Shown here: piece after piece, positions 1 to 7,527 of the stretch
Layout: each line of letters begins with the position of its first letter
How positions within the stretch are numbered: the stretch's first letter is position 1
Source of the DNA: Halorussus ruber
Lineage (GTDB): Archaea > Halobacteriota > Halobacteria > Halobacteriales > Haladaptataceae
Length of the DNA: 64,000 bases
Reading direction: 5' to 3'
Assembly (NCBI RefSeq): GCF_004765785.1
Contig: NZ_SBIT01000019.1
Coordinates: forward strand, 1-64,000
The notes under the pieces: model-generated
Database searches by the model: none
What the model was told of the DNA's origin: nothing
What the model saw: only the letters and a program-made list of their open reading frames with translations
Position numbers and translations under genes: made by a program

Positions 1-309
1 GCAGTCTAACTGGCTCACGACCCGGTTTTTGAACCCAGTGTAGTGGGCTAGTGCGACATCCTCGTCGCCGGTATAGTCCAGCAAGAGTGCTAGCGCAAGT
101 TGCGACGGGCCACTTCCACTATATCCCCAGCTGAAGCCCGAGGGACTGTGGTTCGCCAGTTCGAGGCTTGGTTCTGGTGTCACCCGCTCTTGACCGGGTT
201 GTTTTTCTACGACAGCGCGTCCGCGTCGCCGGTAGCCGACGTAGACGATATCCTGTTTCTGGTTTGGCCGTGTCTGTTCGAGCGATTGCGAGTCGGTTGT
301 TCCACTCAT
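1..309 (-). CDS. DUF6166 family protein, C-terminus cut by the window edge
   Basis: Reading the minus strand from an ATG at 309 gives 103 codons with no stop before base 1, so the gene continues off the left end. It opens MSGTTDSQS, carries a VYVGYRRRGRAVV stretch near residue 23, and around residues 65-85 has the segment SGFSWGYSGSGPSQLALALL, which I recognise as the hallmark of the DUF6166 family common on haloarchaeal plasmids. The function of that family is not known to me. A T-tract plus hairpin leader (337-365) precedes the start by 28 nt, the same arrangement as other orphan genes in this window. The start choice is good because no other ATG lies nearby upstream in frame. Confidence 0.8.
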   Translation of the reverse strand, partial: MSGTTDSQSLEQTRPNQKQDIVYVGYRRRGRAVVEKQPGQERVTPEPSLELANHSPSGFSWGYSGSGPSQLALALLLDYTGDEDVALAHYTGFKNRVVSQLDC

Positions 310-336
310 GATTCGATTCGAGGGACTACTTCGAGT

Positions 337-365
337 CCCCTGCACTCCTCAGGGGGTGAAAAACT
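337..365 (-). promoter_or_regulatory. T-tract plus hairpin leader, copy 1
   Basis: On the minus strand a run of five T is followed by a hairpin with a CCCC/GGGG stem and the purine-rich loop GAGGAGTGC, then about 28 nt to the ATG of the DUF6166 gene. It belongs to the repeated leader family seen at 2936, 5018, 14008, 15298, 59192, 60263, 60654, 61574 and 62685. Confidence 0.65.
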
Positions 366-391
366 CACCGCGGTCGCTTCTGGCCTAGCGT

Positions 392-1252
392 TTATGGAAG
401 CGAGATCTCCTCGGCTAGCGAGACGTCCGCTCCATCCCGCTCGACAATCCCCTTTTCAGCAAGAGTGGTGACTGCCTTCCGGACAGTTTCTGGCCGGTCA
501 ATGGAGTCGTCGTTGTCTGTAACTTCCCGATACAGAACCTCGATTTCCAGAGAGCCAGTTTGGAGATGTTCGATGACGGCCTGCTCGGTGAAGGCACGGT
601 CTGCGAGTGCTTCGACTCGGTCGGTGAACCCCGAGGGAAGCCCATCGAATCGCGTAATTGTCTGCTCAAACGTCATAAGGGGATGAGAGTAGCTGTACAG
701 TTGGTGAGCCTCGACAGTCCCTGAATTGACCGGGAGTTGTGCCTCAAGCTCTTCTCCGACAACGCTAAACTGCAGGCCAGACCGCACAAGCGCGAGCATA
801 TCTTCGGGGTCGTATCCACGACCTGCAACGCCTTTCAGGAGGAACATATCCCCTTTTGAGAGCGTGAAACCAGCAACTGACTCTCCTCCGTATATTCGCT
901 CTGCGCGTTCGCGCATCTTCGTCGAGAGCCGAAGCTTCCCGACGATCTGCTCCTCGAACAAGTCCACCTGAACACCCGTCTCACTAGCCAACTCTAATGT
1001 CCGTCCAACATCCTCGAACTCTGAGGTCGGCTCATTCTCAATGACAAACCCCATATCGAGGAGAGCATCTCGAACGAGCTCGAATTCCGCGGAAACGCCG
1101 AGCACAAGGTCGATGTCTTTTGTCTGATCTTTCAGCTGGTGTGCAGTCATCGCGCTTCCACCGACGAGATAGACCTCGACGCTCTGGTCAAGCTGGTTAT
1201 CCACGTCTTGGAGAAATTCGGTGATTGCCTCACGGCCACTAAACGGACTCAT
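392..1252 (-). CDS. Nucleotidyltransferase (DUF6036/AbiEii-like), likely toxin of a TA pair
   Basis: This 286-residue protein has a nucleotidyltransferase-fold signature at residues about 29-52: VYLVGGSAM followed by KDIDLVLG, that is a GGS motif and a DxD metal-binding pair. Enzymes of this superfamily transfer nucleotides to protein or RNA targets; AbiEii-type members act as toxins. The C-terminal third has a winged-helix look (residues about 230-280). It overlaps the upstream winged-helix gene by 4 bp (ATGA), so the two are translationally coupled. The order regulator first, nucleotidyltransferase second is that of type IV AbiE systems. The toxin assignment is inferred from fold and context. 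Confidence 0.72.
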   Translation of the reverse strand: MSPFSGREAITEFLQDVDNQLDQSVEVYLVGGSAMTAHQLKDQTKDIDLVLGVSAEFELVRDALLDMGFVIENEPTSEFEDVGRTLELASETGVQVDLFEEQIVGKLRLSTKMRERAERIYGGESVAGFTLSKGDMFLLKGVAGRGYDPEDMLALVRSGLQFSVVGEELEAQLPVNSGTVEAHQLYSYSHPLMTFEQTITRFDGLPSGFTDRVEALADRAFTEQAVIEHLQTGSLEIEVLYREVTDNDDSIDRPETVRKAVTTLAEKGIVERDGADVSLAEEISLP

Positions 1253-2187
1253 GGTGAGACCTCGTATTGCTGTTTGAGTGCCTCGAAATCACGTGTAGTT
1301 GGGATATACTCCGAGCTAGTTGGTTCACCGTGGAGGAACGAAAGCATATCTTCAATGAGTCCAGTCAAGCCGTATTCCGTTGCAGTTGTGCGTAATTGCT
1401 CTTCATCAAATGCGGTCGTCGTCAGTAGGAGGAGTGCGTAGCTCGTCCGCCGGCTGTCGGTCTTGGCGACGAGTGTGTGACAGACGAGCTGTTCGACAGT
1501 AATCTCGGTGTCGAGTTCGGAGTAGAAGACCGGCGGTTGGTTCGCACCAAAGAAGGTGAGGCCGTATTCTTCGTACCGTACAAGCCCTGATACTGCCCAA
1601 TTATCCGTATCTACGAGCTGTTCTCGGTCCTGTTTCGCTTCGACGGACACGAGTGCTTCCGCGGGGGTACTCCACAGAACGACTGCGCTTGGGGCGTCTT
1701 CTCTCGCTCGGTGTGCGTGTTCGTGGTCGACGAATGCCCGAGCAAATTCGACGAGGTCCGTGAGGTCGTCTGCAATCTTGTACTGGGTTCCGTCTTTGGT
1801 AAGCATTGCACGCTCTTGCAGTGGTGCAAGGAGTTGGTAGACCCGCTGGCGTGTTATCGGGAGTCGGTCTGCAATCTCGCTCACTTTCCGGGGTTGGTCC
1901 AGAAACCAGCAGACATGGAGGGTGCGTCGAGAGAGAATCTCCGAAAAATCGATATGGGGGTGTTGGCTTTGGAGTCGCCGGTAGGCGCGAAACACGGCTG
2001 TTTCTGTGGCTGAAGCCACTCTTCGATTGCGATTTCCGCGTTTCGTCACGACGAGGCCGTTCTGCTCTAACTCTTCGACCACTTCGTGGACGCGGCCCAT
2101 GCTATAGCTCGTTTGCTCGTGAAGGGCTGTAATCGATCGGTCCTCGGTCAATGCGTCGAGGACTCGAAGATGCGCTTCCCCCATCAT
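1249..2187 (-). CDS. Winged-helix transcriptional regulator, likely antitoxin partner
   Basis: The protein begins MMGEAHLRVLDAL and has two helix-turn-helix units, one near residues 5-60 (a MarR-like wing) and one near residues 95-150 (KVSEIADRLPITRQRVYQLL). The C-terminal half has no domain I can name. I chose 2187 rather than an in-frame ATG at 2319 because a strong TATA box (2209-2216, minus strand) lies about 25 nt before 2187, which fits leaderless transcription, and because the longer version would be translated through that TATA box and lacks acidic residues. It overlaps the nucleotidyltransferase gene by 4 bp. The pairing suggests an autoregulated antitoxin. Confidence 0.72.
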   Translation of the reverse strand: MMGEAHLRVLDALTEDRSITALHEQTSYSMGRVHEVVEELEQNGLVVTKRGNRNRRVASATETAVFRAYRRLQSQHPHIDFSEILSRRTLHVCWFLDQPRKVSEIADRLPITRQRVYQLLAPLQERAMLTKDGTQYKIADDLTDLVEFARAFVDHEHAHRAREDAPSAVVLWSTPAEALVSVEAKQDREQLVDTDNWAVSGLVRYEEYGLTFFGANQPPVFYSELDTEITVEQLVCHTLVAKTDSRRTSYALLLLTTTAFDEEQLRTTATEYGLTGLIEDMLSFLHGEPTSSEYIPTTRDFEALKQQYEVSP

Positions 2188-2199
2188 CTGGTAAGAGAT

Positions 2200-2233
2200 A
2201 CTAAAGCAGTATATAAGAGTCTTCGGCTTTAGT
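2200..2233 (-). promoter_or_regulatory. TATA box inside an inverted repeat, promoter of the winged-helix gene
   Basis: A minus-strand TATA box (TTATATAC, 2209-2216) is flanked by perfect 8-bp arms ACTAAAGC (2200-2207) and GCTTTAGT (2226-2233), 18 bp apart. An operator enclosing the TATA box would let a bound winged-helix dimer block TBP/TFB. Autoregulation is inferred. Confidence 0.6.
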
Positions 2234-2316
2234 TTACAAACATCGGTTTCGGGTTTTGTTTCAGCCACCGGTACTCGAATATCGATCCGTTGGTCGCTCC
2301 ACAGTAACTCGGACTT

Positions 2317-2345
2317 CATGCACCCCTCAGGGAGAACGAAAAACT
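2317..2345 (-). promoter_or_regulatory. Degenerate copy of the T-tract plus hairpin leader
   Basis: On the minus strand a T5 tract is followed by CTCCCTGAGGGGTGC and then directly by an ATG at 2319. The loop sequence of the family is kept but the right-hand stem is lost, so it looks like a relic or an upstream start for the winged-helix gene. Confidence 0.4.
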
Positions 2346-2387
2346 CATCGCGGTCACTCCGTCACGTTCCCTGGCTAGCTCGGGCAC

Positions 2388-2879
2388 TCAGTAGTGAACG
2401 TCTGCTGGAACAATCCAGAGATTCTCGCCCTCGTCGAGGATACGGTCAAGCTGGTCTCGATGCCGAATACCGCTCCCATGTTCGTCGTACAGGAAGATGG
2501 TGGGGCCGTCGTACGCGCCGACTTGGTGGAACGCATGTCGGGCAAGCCCTTCATCACGCATGATCTCCTCGCCGCTCAATTCCTCAAGCGCGTCCCGGAC
2601 GCGGTCAAGGTTCCGCTCGAACTCGCTCTTCGTTGCCTCCCACCCACGTTCCAGCAATTCCTGACCATCGTCGGATTCCACAGGAACGGCTACTGGCAGG
2701 TCGCCCCACCGGGCCTTCCCAGCGACTGACGTGCCCGACTCGTCAAACGTTACGTAGTAGTCGAACACAGCATCTGCGTGTGGGCTGGCCCCGACGAGTC
2801 GGTCGAATACCGTCTTTCCAGTCGCGAGTGCTTCGTCTCGTGTCGATGCCTCTACCAAGCTGTAAATCACCATATGCAT
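2388..2879 (-). CDS. Haloarchaeal protein of unknown function, paralogue of the next gene upstream
   Basis: The product has 163 residues, acidic and soluble, with no signal or membrane segment. It starts MHMVIYSLVEAST (a second ATG at 2873 is equally possible) and ends with LDRILDEGENLWIVPADVHY. The opening LVEAST...A...G segment and the closing LYDEHGSG...LWIVPA segment align by eye with residues about 105-230 of the protein encoded at 3072-3962, so both carry the same unnamed domain. No catalytic motif is visible. A leader hairpin (2936-2966) and a TTAACCAACA dyad (3016-3057) lie upstream. Confidence 0.7.
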   Translation of the reverse strand: MHMVIYSLVEASTRDEALATGKTVFDRLVGASPHADAVFDYYVTFDESGTSVAGKARWGDLPVAVPVESDDGQELLERGWEATKSEFERNLDRVRDALEELSGEEIMRDEGLARHAFHQVGAYDGPTIFLYDEHGSGIRHRDQLDRILDEGENLWIVPADVHY

Positions 2880-2935
2880 TGGTTCTCACTTCGGTTCGCC
2901 GACGCACACGACTACATGCCGCGCTACTGGTTGAT

Positions 2936-2966
2936 GCGCCGGCACTCATCGCCGGCGCAGAAAAAC
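2936..2966 (-). promoter_or_regulatory. T-tract plus hairpin leader, copy 2
   Basis: The minus strand shows T5, then a perfect 8-bp stem GCGCCGGC/GCCGGCGC around the loop GATGAGT. It sits 57 nt before the start at 2879. The stem differs from copy 1 but remains fully paired. Confidence 0.65.
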
Positions 2967-3015
2967 CACGGACCGACATCGTCCAACTGGAAAGGAGTGG
3001 TGAGTGGGACTGCAG

Positions 3016-3057
3016 TTAACCAACAAATGCCGAAATACGCGCTCGACTGTTGGTTAA
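3016..3057. repeat. TTAACCAACA dyad, copy 1
   Basis: Perfect 10-bp arms TTAACCAACA (3016-3025) and TGTTGGTTAA (3048-3057) are separated by 22 bp of unrelated sequence. The same arms with 21-22 bp spacing occur at 13508, 52474 and 60309. Here it lies 15 bp past the stop of the minus-strand gene at 3072. Confidence 0.75.
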
Positions 3058-3071
3058 GATTGTCCCACTGT

Positions 3072-3962
3072 CTACTGGTCTGCTTTGGGTTCTGGCCCGT
3101 ATCGAGGCAGCCTACATACCCGGCATTCCCACATCGGCTGACCACTCCACTTGTCGTCAGGGACGGTCTCGAAGTCGAGGAATCGGTGCCTCGTATCACG
3201 GTCGCACTCACGACACTCTAATTGTCTCCTGTTCGGTCGCTCGCGTTGCTGGCTGTCAACCGTGGTCTCTTCGACAGATCGCTGGAGTGCAATTGCGGGG
3301 ACCAGCCACACGTCGTCTGTGTCCTCAAGAAGCGTCATAAGACGATGTTCATCGTGAACGCTATGTCCGCTTTCGTCGTAGAGGAACGTCGCATGTTCGC
3401 CGTTGTGACCTGACTGCGTCGTGTCCTGCCACTCCGTCAGTTCACGGGCAGTCTCGAGTAGCTGTCTCCCCGAGTTGGACGTAATCCGTACTGCTTCGGG
3501 AAGCGAAGGCCATTCGCTGGCAAGTTGTGAGGCAGGCTCTTCGTCGAACTCGGAGATTAGTTGGCAGTCGTCGACCGCGGGGTCTCTGTCGGCCTTCACG
3601 AGGAGGCCCGCCGCCGCAGTCCCCTTCGCGACGGCGCTGTCGAACGTCGATGCTTCCACGACTAGATGAACAACGTGAAGCAGTGTCCACTCGGTATCTG
3701 AACTCGACTGGTCCTCTTCGGAGTTATCGAGGTGGTTCACCAGACAGAACCGACATTTGGTCCGACTCGAAGGAATAGTTGCTCCACATGAGGAACACTC
3801 GCTCTCCGTTACTGTCGTCTCGTTTGGATATCTTGTAGCGACTGCATCTAGTCGCTGTTGGCTCGACTCCTCGTCACTACTGTTAGAGAGTTTGTCGTCG
3901 GGAACATGCGTTGCTTCGCCGAGCGGCCGAAGTTCTTCGTGGTCTGAGTCCCGCTGAGTCAT
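3072..3962 (-). CDS. Zinc-finger protein with the same unknown domain as its downstream neighbour
   Basis: The protein has 296 residues from the ATG at 3962. Residues 1-55 are polar and disordered-looking; residues about 58-80 form a zinc ribbon (CSSCGATIPSSRTKCRFC); residues about 95-230 resemble the protein at 2388-2879; and the C-terminus has a second four-cysteine cluster (CRECD near 253 and CRVC near 283). Two zinc-binding modules round an unknown core suggest a nucleic-acid or protein adaptor, but no activity can be named. A TATA box (3991-3999) about 30 nt upstream supports the start. Confidence 0.7.
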   Translation of the reverse strand: MTQRDSDHEELRPLGEATHVPDDKLSNSSDEESSQQRLDAVATRYPNETTVTESECSSCGATIPSSRTKCRFCLVNHLDNSEEDQSSSDTEWTLLHVVHLVVEASTFDSAVAKGTAAAGLLVKADRDPAVDDCQLISEFDEEPASQLASEWPSLPEAVRITSNSGRQLLETARELTEWQDTTQSGHNGEHATFLYDESGHSVHDEHRLMTLLEDTDDVWLVPAIALQRSVEETTVDSQQRERPNRRQLECRECDRDTRHRFLDFETVPDDKWSGQPMWECRVCRLPRYGPEPKADQ

Positions 3963-3990
3963 CAAGTAATGTAGTACTGCTGCGTCTTCG

Positions 3991-3999
3991 TATTTAAAC
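3991..3999 (-). promoter_or_regulatory. TATA box of the zinc-finger gene
   Basis: The minus-strand sequence GTTTAAATA lies about 30 nt before the ATG at 3962, predicting a transcript with a very short leader. Confidence 0.55.
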
Positions 4000-4051
4000 G
4001 ATAGCCCTTGGTCAACCTATTGAGGCCCGCGAATTAGGGGAACACGCGCAT

Positions 4052-4981
4052 TTACATAACGAGTTCGTTCAATGTGTCTCGGTGGGTACGGATGGTCACC
4101 GTCGAGACATTCGCGGCCCGTGCGACGTCTGATTGGACCATCAAGCGGCCTGCGTCACATCCCGCTTTGTATAAACATGCGGCGGCGAATCCTGTCGGAT
4201 CAACGCCTGAAACGGCACCTGCTGATTCTGCCTGTTCTGCTAACTGCCGGGCACGATTCCTGATTCGGTCGGGGATGTTGAGCTCGGAGGCTAACTGGGG
4301 AATGAATCCACTCGGCCTCACCGGTTGGGCTGGAAGGCCGAGCTCCGTATTCAGCGTCTGATACGCAGTCCTCACTCGGGCCTGCTCGACACGAGCTGGC
4401 TCAGTAACGTCATCGAATGTTCGCGAGAGGCCGTTACATCGACATGCGCCGTGGACGCTTGCCGCCGCCATCGCCTCGATTGACTGACCCCGAAGCAGGT
4501 CTTCATTCTGGGCGCTCCGGAAGAGTTGGCATGCTTGGTCACGAATCGTCTCGGCGAGGCCGAGCGCGCTACTGATACGGCGGACCTCCCCGAGGCCGTG
4601 TGCGAGGTTGCGCTCGGCCTTCGATTGGAAGCGCCCGCGGGACTGTTCCCGGCGGAGTCGACCGAGTTGTCGTCGCTTTCGCCCGGACAGGTCATTTCCG
4701 TTCGCGTCGGTCCCACGCCCGATTTCCGTCGAGAGACCGCGGTCGTGGCGCGTCGTCGTCAGCGGCGCACCTGTACGCTCTCGGTTCTGTTCGTCGTTAC
4801 TGAACGACCGCCACTCCGGCCCGTGGTCGATGCGTTCGTCTTCGAGAACGAGTCCACACTCCTCACAGACGGTCTCTGCGACGTTGGTGGTGACCTGTCC
4901 GTCGCACTCCGGGCATTGGTTCGTTGTATCGTTCTGTACGTCCTCGTCGAACGCCGTCTCGTAGATAGCACTACTTGCCAT
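4052..4981 (-). CDS. tfb: Transcription initiation factor IIB (TFB) paralogue
   Basis: TFB bridges TBP-bound promoters and RNA polymerase. The N-terminus holds a zinc ribbon (CPECDGQ near residue 22 and CEECGLVL near residue 38), followed by the B-reader/linker with the typical DHGPEWRSF, then two cyclin-like repeats (residues about 110-200 and 210-305). The end VSTVTIRTHRDTLNELVM contains the second-repeat helix-turn-helix that reads the BRE. The length (309 residues from the ATG at 4981; an in-frame GTG lies at 4990) is normal for the family. It is one of the multiple TFBs haloarchaea use for alternative promoter programmes. It faces away from the helicase gene at 5136. Confidence 0.93.
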   Translation of the reverse strand: MASSAIYETAFDEDVQNDTTNQCPECDGQVTTNVAETVCEECGLVLEDERIDHGPEWRSFSNDEQNRERTGAPLTTTRHDRGLSTEIGRGTDANGNDLSGRKRRQLGRLRREQSRGRFQSKAERNLAHGLGEVRRISSALGLAETIRDQACQLFRSAQNEDLLRGQSIEAMAAASVHGACRCNGLSRTFDDVTEPARVEQARVRTAYQTLNTELGLPAQPVRPSGFIPQLASELNIPDRIRNRARQLAEQAESAGAVSGVDPTGFAAACLYKAGCDAGRLMVQSDVARAANVSTVTIRTHRDTLNELVM

Positions 4982-5017
4982 AGATATCACGACTTGTTCG
5001 AGGATATCGCCGACTCG

Positions 5018-5049
5018 ACACCCTCGCCCCTCGTGGGGTGTATAAAAAT
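5018..5049 (-). promoter_or_regulatory. TATA-like T-tract plus hairpin leader, copy 3 (tfb)
   Basis: The minus strand reads TTTTTATA and then a stem ACACCC/GGGTGT around a loop containing CGAGGGGCG. In this copy the T-tract is a plausible TATA box. The hairpin ends 37 nt before the tfb ATG. Confidence 0.6.
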
Positions 5050-5135
5050 CAGCCTCGGCTCATCCATATCCGAAATAGTAGTCCGATCAGTACCGCATAA
5101 GCGTTAAATCACAGCGGCGTAACCAGTCTGAGTGA

Positions 5136-7085
5136 ATGGCCGAGACCGAGGAACGAGCGTGCTGTCGCGGTGCCCGCGTCGCCGACAGCGAAGAACTGAC
5201 GAAAGACGCTGTTCGGGCCGCCTGCCGTGACGGTATCCGGTCGGCTATCGAGACGCAACTCGACGATGCAGACTCGACACCTATCGTTATCGACGGGCTA
5301 CCAACCATCGGGAAGACCCATCAAGCGTCGCGTGTCGCGGCTGAGCTTGACGAGCAGGTTGCAATACTCACGCACCGATACGAGACGCGCGATGACCATC
5401 TCGCCGCCCTCAAGGACCACTTTGAGGGGAACCCGGTCGAGATACCCACCTTCGACCGTACCTGTCCGACGAAACGAGGCGAACACGGCGAGCGATGGAA
5501 GGACCGCCTCAGCGAGTACCGCGCTCGGGGCGCGTCGCCGACGTACCTCCACCACTATTTTCGCGACACACTTCCCTGCATGGACGGCAAGGACTGTCCG
5601 TACCTCGCCCGACGAGACGTAGTCGAATCTGCAGACGTGGTCATCGGAGGGCCAGCACACGCCGGACTGGAAGATGTCGTCGAAGACCGCGTCGTGATCT
5701 TCGACGAGGACCCTCAAGAGACGTACCAGACCGAGTTCGACGCTTCGGACCTCGCCGAGTACGTCTCGGCGTTCCTCGCCAATCGGGACGAACTCCCGAT
5801 AGACAATTACGAACAACTCCGCCTCGTGGCGGGCAACAAGGATGGATTCGCACCCCAACACGAGACGATTCGTGACTTCCTGACCGACAGCGACAGTCTC
5901 GACCAGCAGACAGAAGCGATACGCGACGAGGGTGGTCACGTCGAAGCACCGACGGCCGTCTTCGCATTCCTTGAACTCGATGGCCCGACAATCGGCGAAG
6001 CGTCAGGTCACGACTGGGACGATACGCTCCGCTCGGAAGCTCAACTCGATTACGCTGAATTACCGGACGGTGCGAGCGTTGTCTACGACCAGAAAGAATC
6101 ACGACTCGTCGTTCGGCGCGCACCTGACCTTTCCGGGACGCGTGCGGTCGTCGGTCTCGACGGGACGCCCGTTGAACGACTCTGGCAAGGGCGACTTGGA
6201 GCCGACGATATCGAGTCGTGGCGCGTCCTCTGTAACGACTGTCGGAAACAGTACCTCACCGAAGTCGTCGGGTACACGTTCGTCCAGACGACGACGTCGG
6301 TGAAACCGTATAGTAGTGGCGAACATGTGAACGAGAACGACGACTACGGACTCATCGAGGGCGTTGCCAACCGGCATGAGACGAAGCCCAATGTCATCAC
6401 GACACTGGCGGCGGAAGACCAACTTTTCGAGAACGTTTCGTCTGAAGCGTTCGTTTACCCTGACCGAGTAGCAGAGCAGATTGAGGACTCGAAACACTAC
6501 GGGAACCTCCGAAGCAGTAACGACTTCGAGGGTACCGACGTAGGTATCATCCTCGGCTCCCGACATCCGGGGGACCGCGCGATTCAGATTACTGCAGCCT
6601 TAGAAGGGTATACTGCAGTCCGTGACGAACAAACGAAAGGAAACGAACTTGATTACGGCATCCCCGGAAACCCGTTCCTTCGCCATTACCGAGAACACGA
6701 GGTCGCCCAAGCAGTCCTTCGGTTTGGACGAACGTCCCCGGCGACGGTCTACATCCACACGTCTGCAATTCCCGACTGGTTGGCAGAGATGGTAGCTACC
6801 GACCCGTCCGCGGTCGATATCCGGTCACGTAGAGAAGGTGAACGCAGTATTCTCTACTCGCTTCACGACGACGGTCCGGGAACGGCTGGTGACATCGCGT
6901 CACGAGACACAGTCACGGTCGGAGAGAAACACACTCGGGACTGTCTCAAACGACTCCATCGGGAAGGCGTTGTCGAGCGCAACGATACCCAACCCTACTG
7001 CTGGCAGGGGACCGACCTCGGCGACGTTCCACATACTGCTGCCGTTGACCTCCCCGAGAGCAATGACTTGACGTCGTCCCAGTGA
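5136..7085 (+). CDS. XPD/DinG-like superfamily 2 helicase, divergent
   Basis: The protein has 649 residues. A Walker A motif (GLPTIGKT) lies near residue 54 and a DEAH-like box (VVIFDEDP) near residue 190. Between them are cysteines at RTCPTKRG, LPCMDG and KDCPYLARR followed by ADVVIGGPAHAG, which resembles the iron-sulphur region of XPD-type helicases ahead of motif II. Motif VI appears as QAVLRFGR near residue 528. Residues about 570-640 form a winged helix (TAGDIASRDT...LKRLHREGVVERND). The motifs are imperfect: DEDP is unusual for a catalytic DEAH box. It may be a replication or repair helicase of the plasmid, and a TATA-like GTTAAAT lies about 30 nt before the start. Confidence 0.62.
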   Translation: MAETEERACCRGARVADSEELTKDAVRAACRDGIRSAIETQLDDADSTPIVIDGLPTIGKTHQASRVAAELDEQVAILTHRYETRDDHLAALKDHFEGNPVEIPTFDRTCPTKRGEHGERWKDRLSEYRARGASPTYLHHYFRDTLPCMDGKDCPYLARRDVVESADVVIGGPAHAGLEDVVEDRVVIFDEDPQETYQTEFDASDLAEYVSAFLANRDELPIDNYEQLRLVAGNKDGFAPQHETIRDFLTDSDSLDQQTEAIRDEGGHVEAPTAVFAFLELDGPTIGEASGHDWDDTLRSEAQLDYAELPDGASVVYDQKESRLVVRRAPDLSGTRAVVGLDGTPVERLWQGRLGADDIESWRVLCNDCRKQYLTEVVGYTFVQTTTSVKPYSSGEHVNENDDYGLIEGVANRHETKPNVITTLAAEDQLFENVSSEAFVYPDRVAEQIEDSKHYGNLRSSNDFEGTDVGIILGSRHPGDRAIQITAALEGYTAVRDEQTKGNELDYGIPGNPFLRHYREHEVAQAVLRFGRTSPATVYIHTSAIPDWLAEMVATDPSAVDIRSRREGERSILYSLHDDGPGTAGDIASRDTVTVGEKHTRDCLKRLHREGVVERNDTQPYCWQGTDLGDVPHTAAVDLPESNDLTSSQ

Positions 7086-7172
7086 AAGCCGACCTGCGTT
7101 CCATTGGCACGGAAGATTTATATCCCCCGTCTCGTGGTCCCCCGTCGAATCGGCGGTAAATCGAAAGCAGTT

Positions 7173-7460
7173 CGCGGCGGCCCGCCTCGCGGCGTTTTCC
7201 GAATCCCGTCTACCAACCAAGTAGAACGTTCACCGTCTCCCAATCCCTGCTACTTGGCCTTTCCTCCAGTACCTCGGAAACTGAGCTACCACGTATAATT
7301 CTCTATACGGATCCCCTCAGATTAATCCCCTAATTCCTACCTGTACCCAACCTTTCCTTCTTCCACTACCCTGGCAATCCGTTTCTTCCTCACTACTGTC
7401 CTATCCCCTCCTTCCAGAATTGTCGGATACCGACCTTTCGCCGCGAGGCGGGCCGCCGCG
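7173..7460. repeat. 22-bp inverted repeats bounding a pyrimidine-rich spacer
   Basis: Bases 7173-7194 and 7439-7460 are perfect 22-bp inverted copies, entirely G+C except for one A/T pair. The 244-bp interval is strikingly different: AT-richer and pyrimidine-rich on the + strand (runs of CCTTCC and TTCCTC type). No coding frame or target-site duplication is visible. A further GGGCGCGC/GCGCGCCC hairpin follows at 7462-7492. It could be a small mobile element, a replication structure or a decayed end. Confidence 0.6.
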
Positions 7461-7527
7461 GGGGCGCGCCTCTACGGTAGTGGAGCGCGCCCGTCGCGAA
7501 GTTGCGACGAGCGCGCCACCTTCGACC

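Noticed and set aside
3016-3057. Intrinsic terminator reading of the TTAACCAACA dyads
   Set aside because: The 21-22 bp loop is too long, arms are AT-rich, no T-run follows, and one copy lies before a gene start; a protein-binding site fits better.
5298-5939. 213-codon minus-strand frame within the XPD-like helicase gene
   Set aside because: Antisense shadow; the + strand frame has Walker A, DEAH-like and winged-helix motifs.
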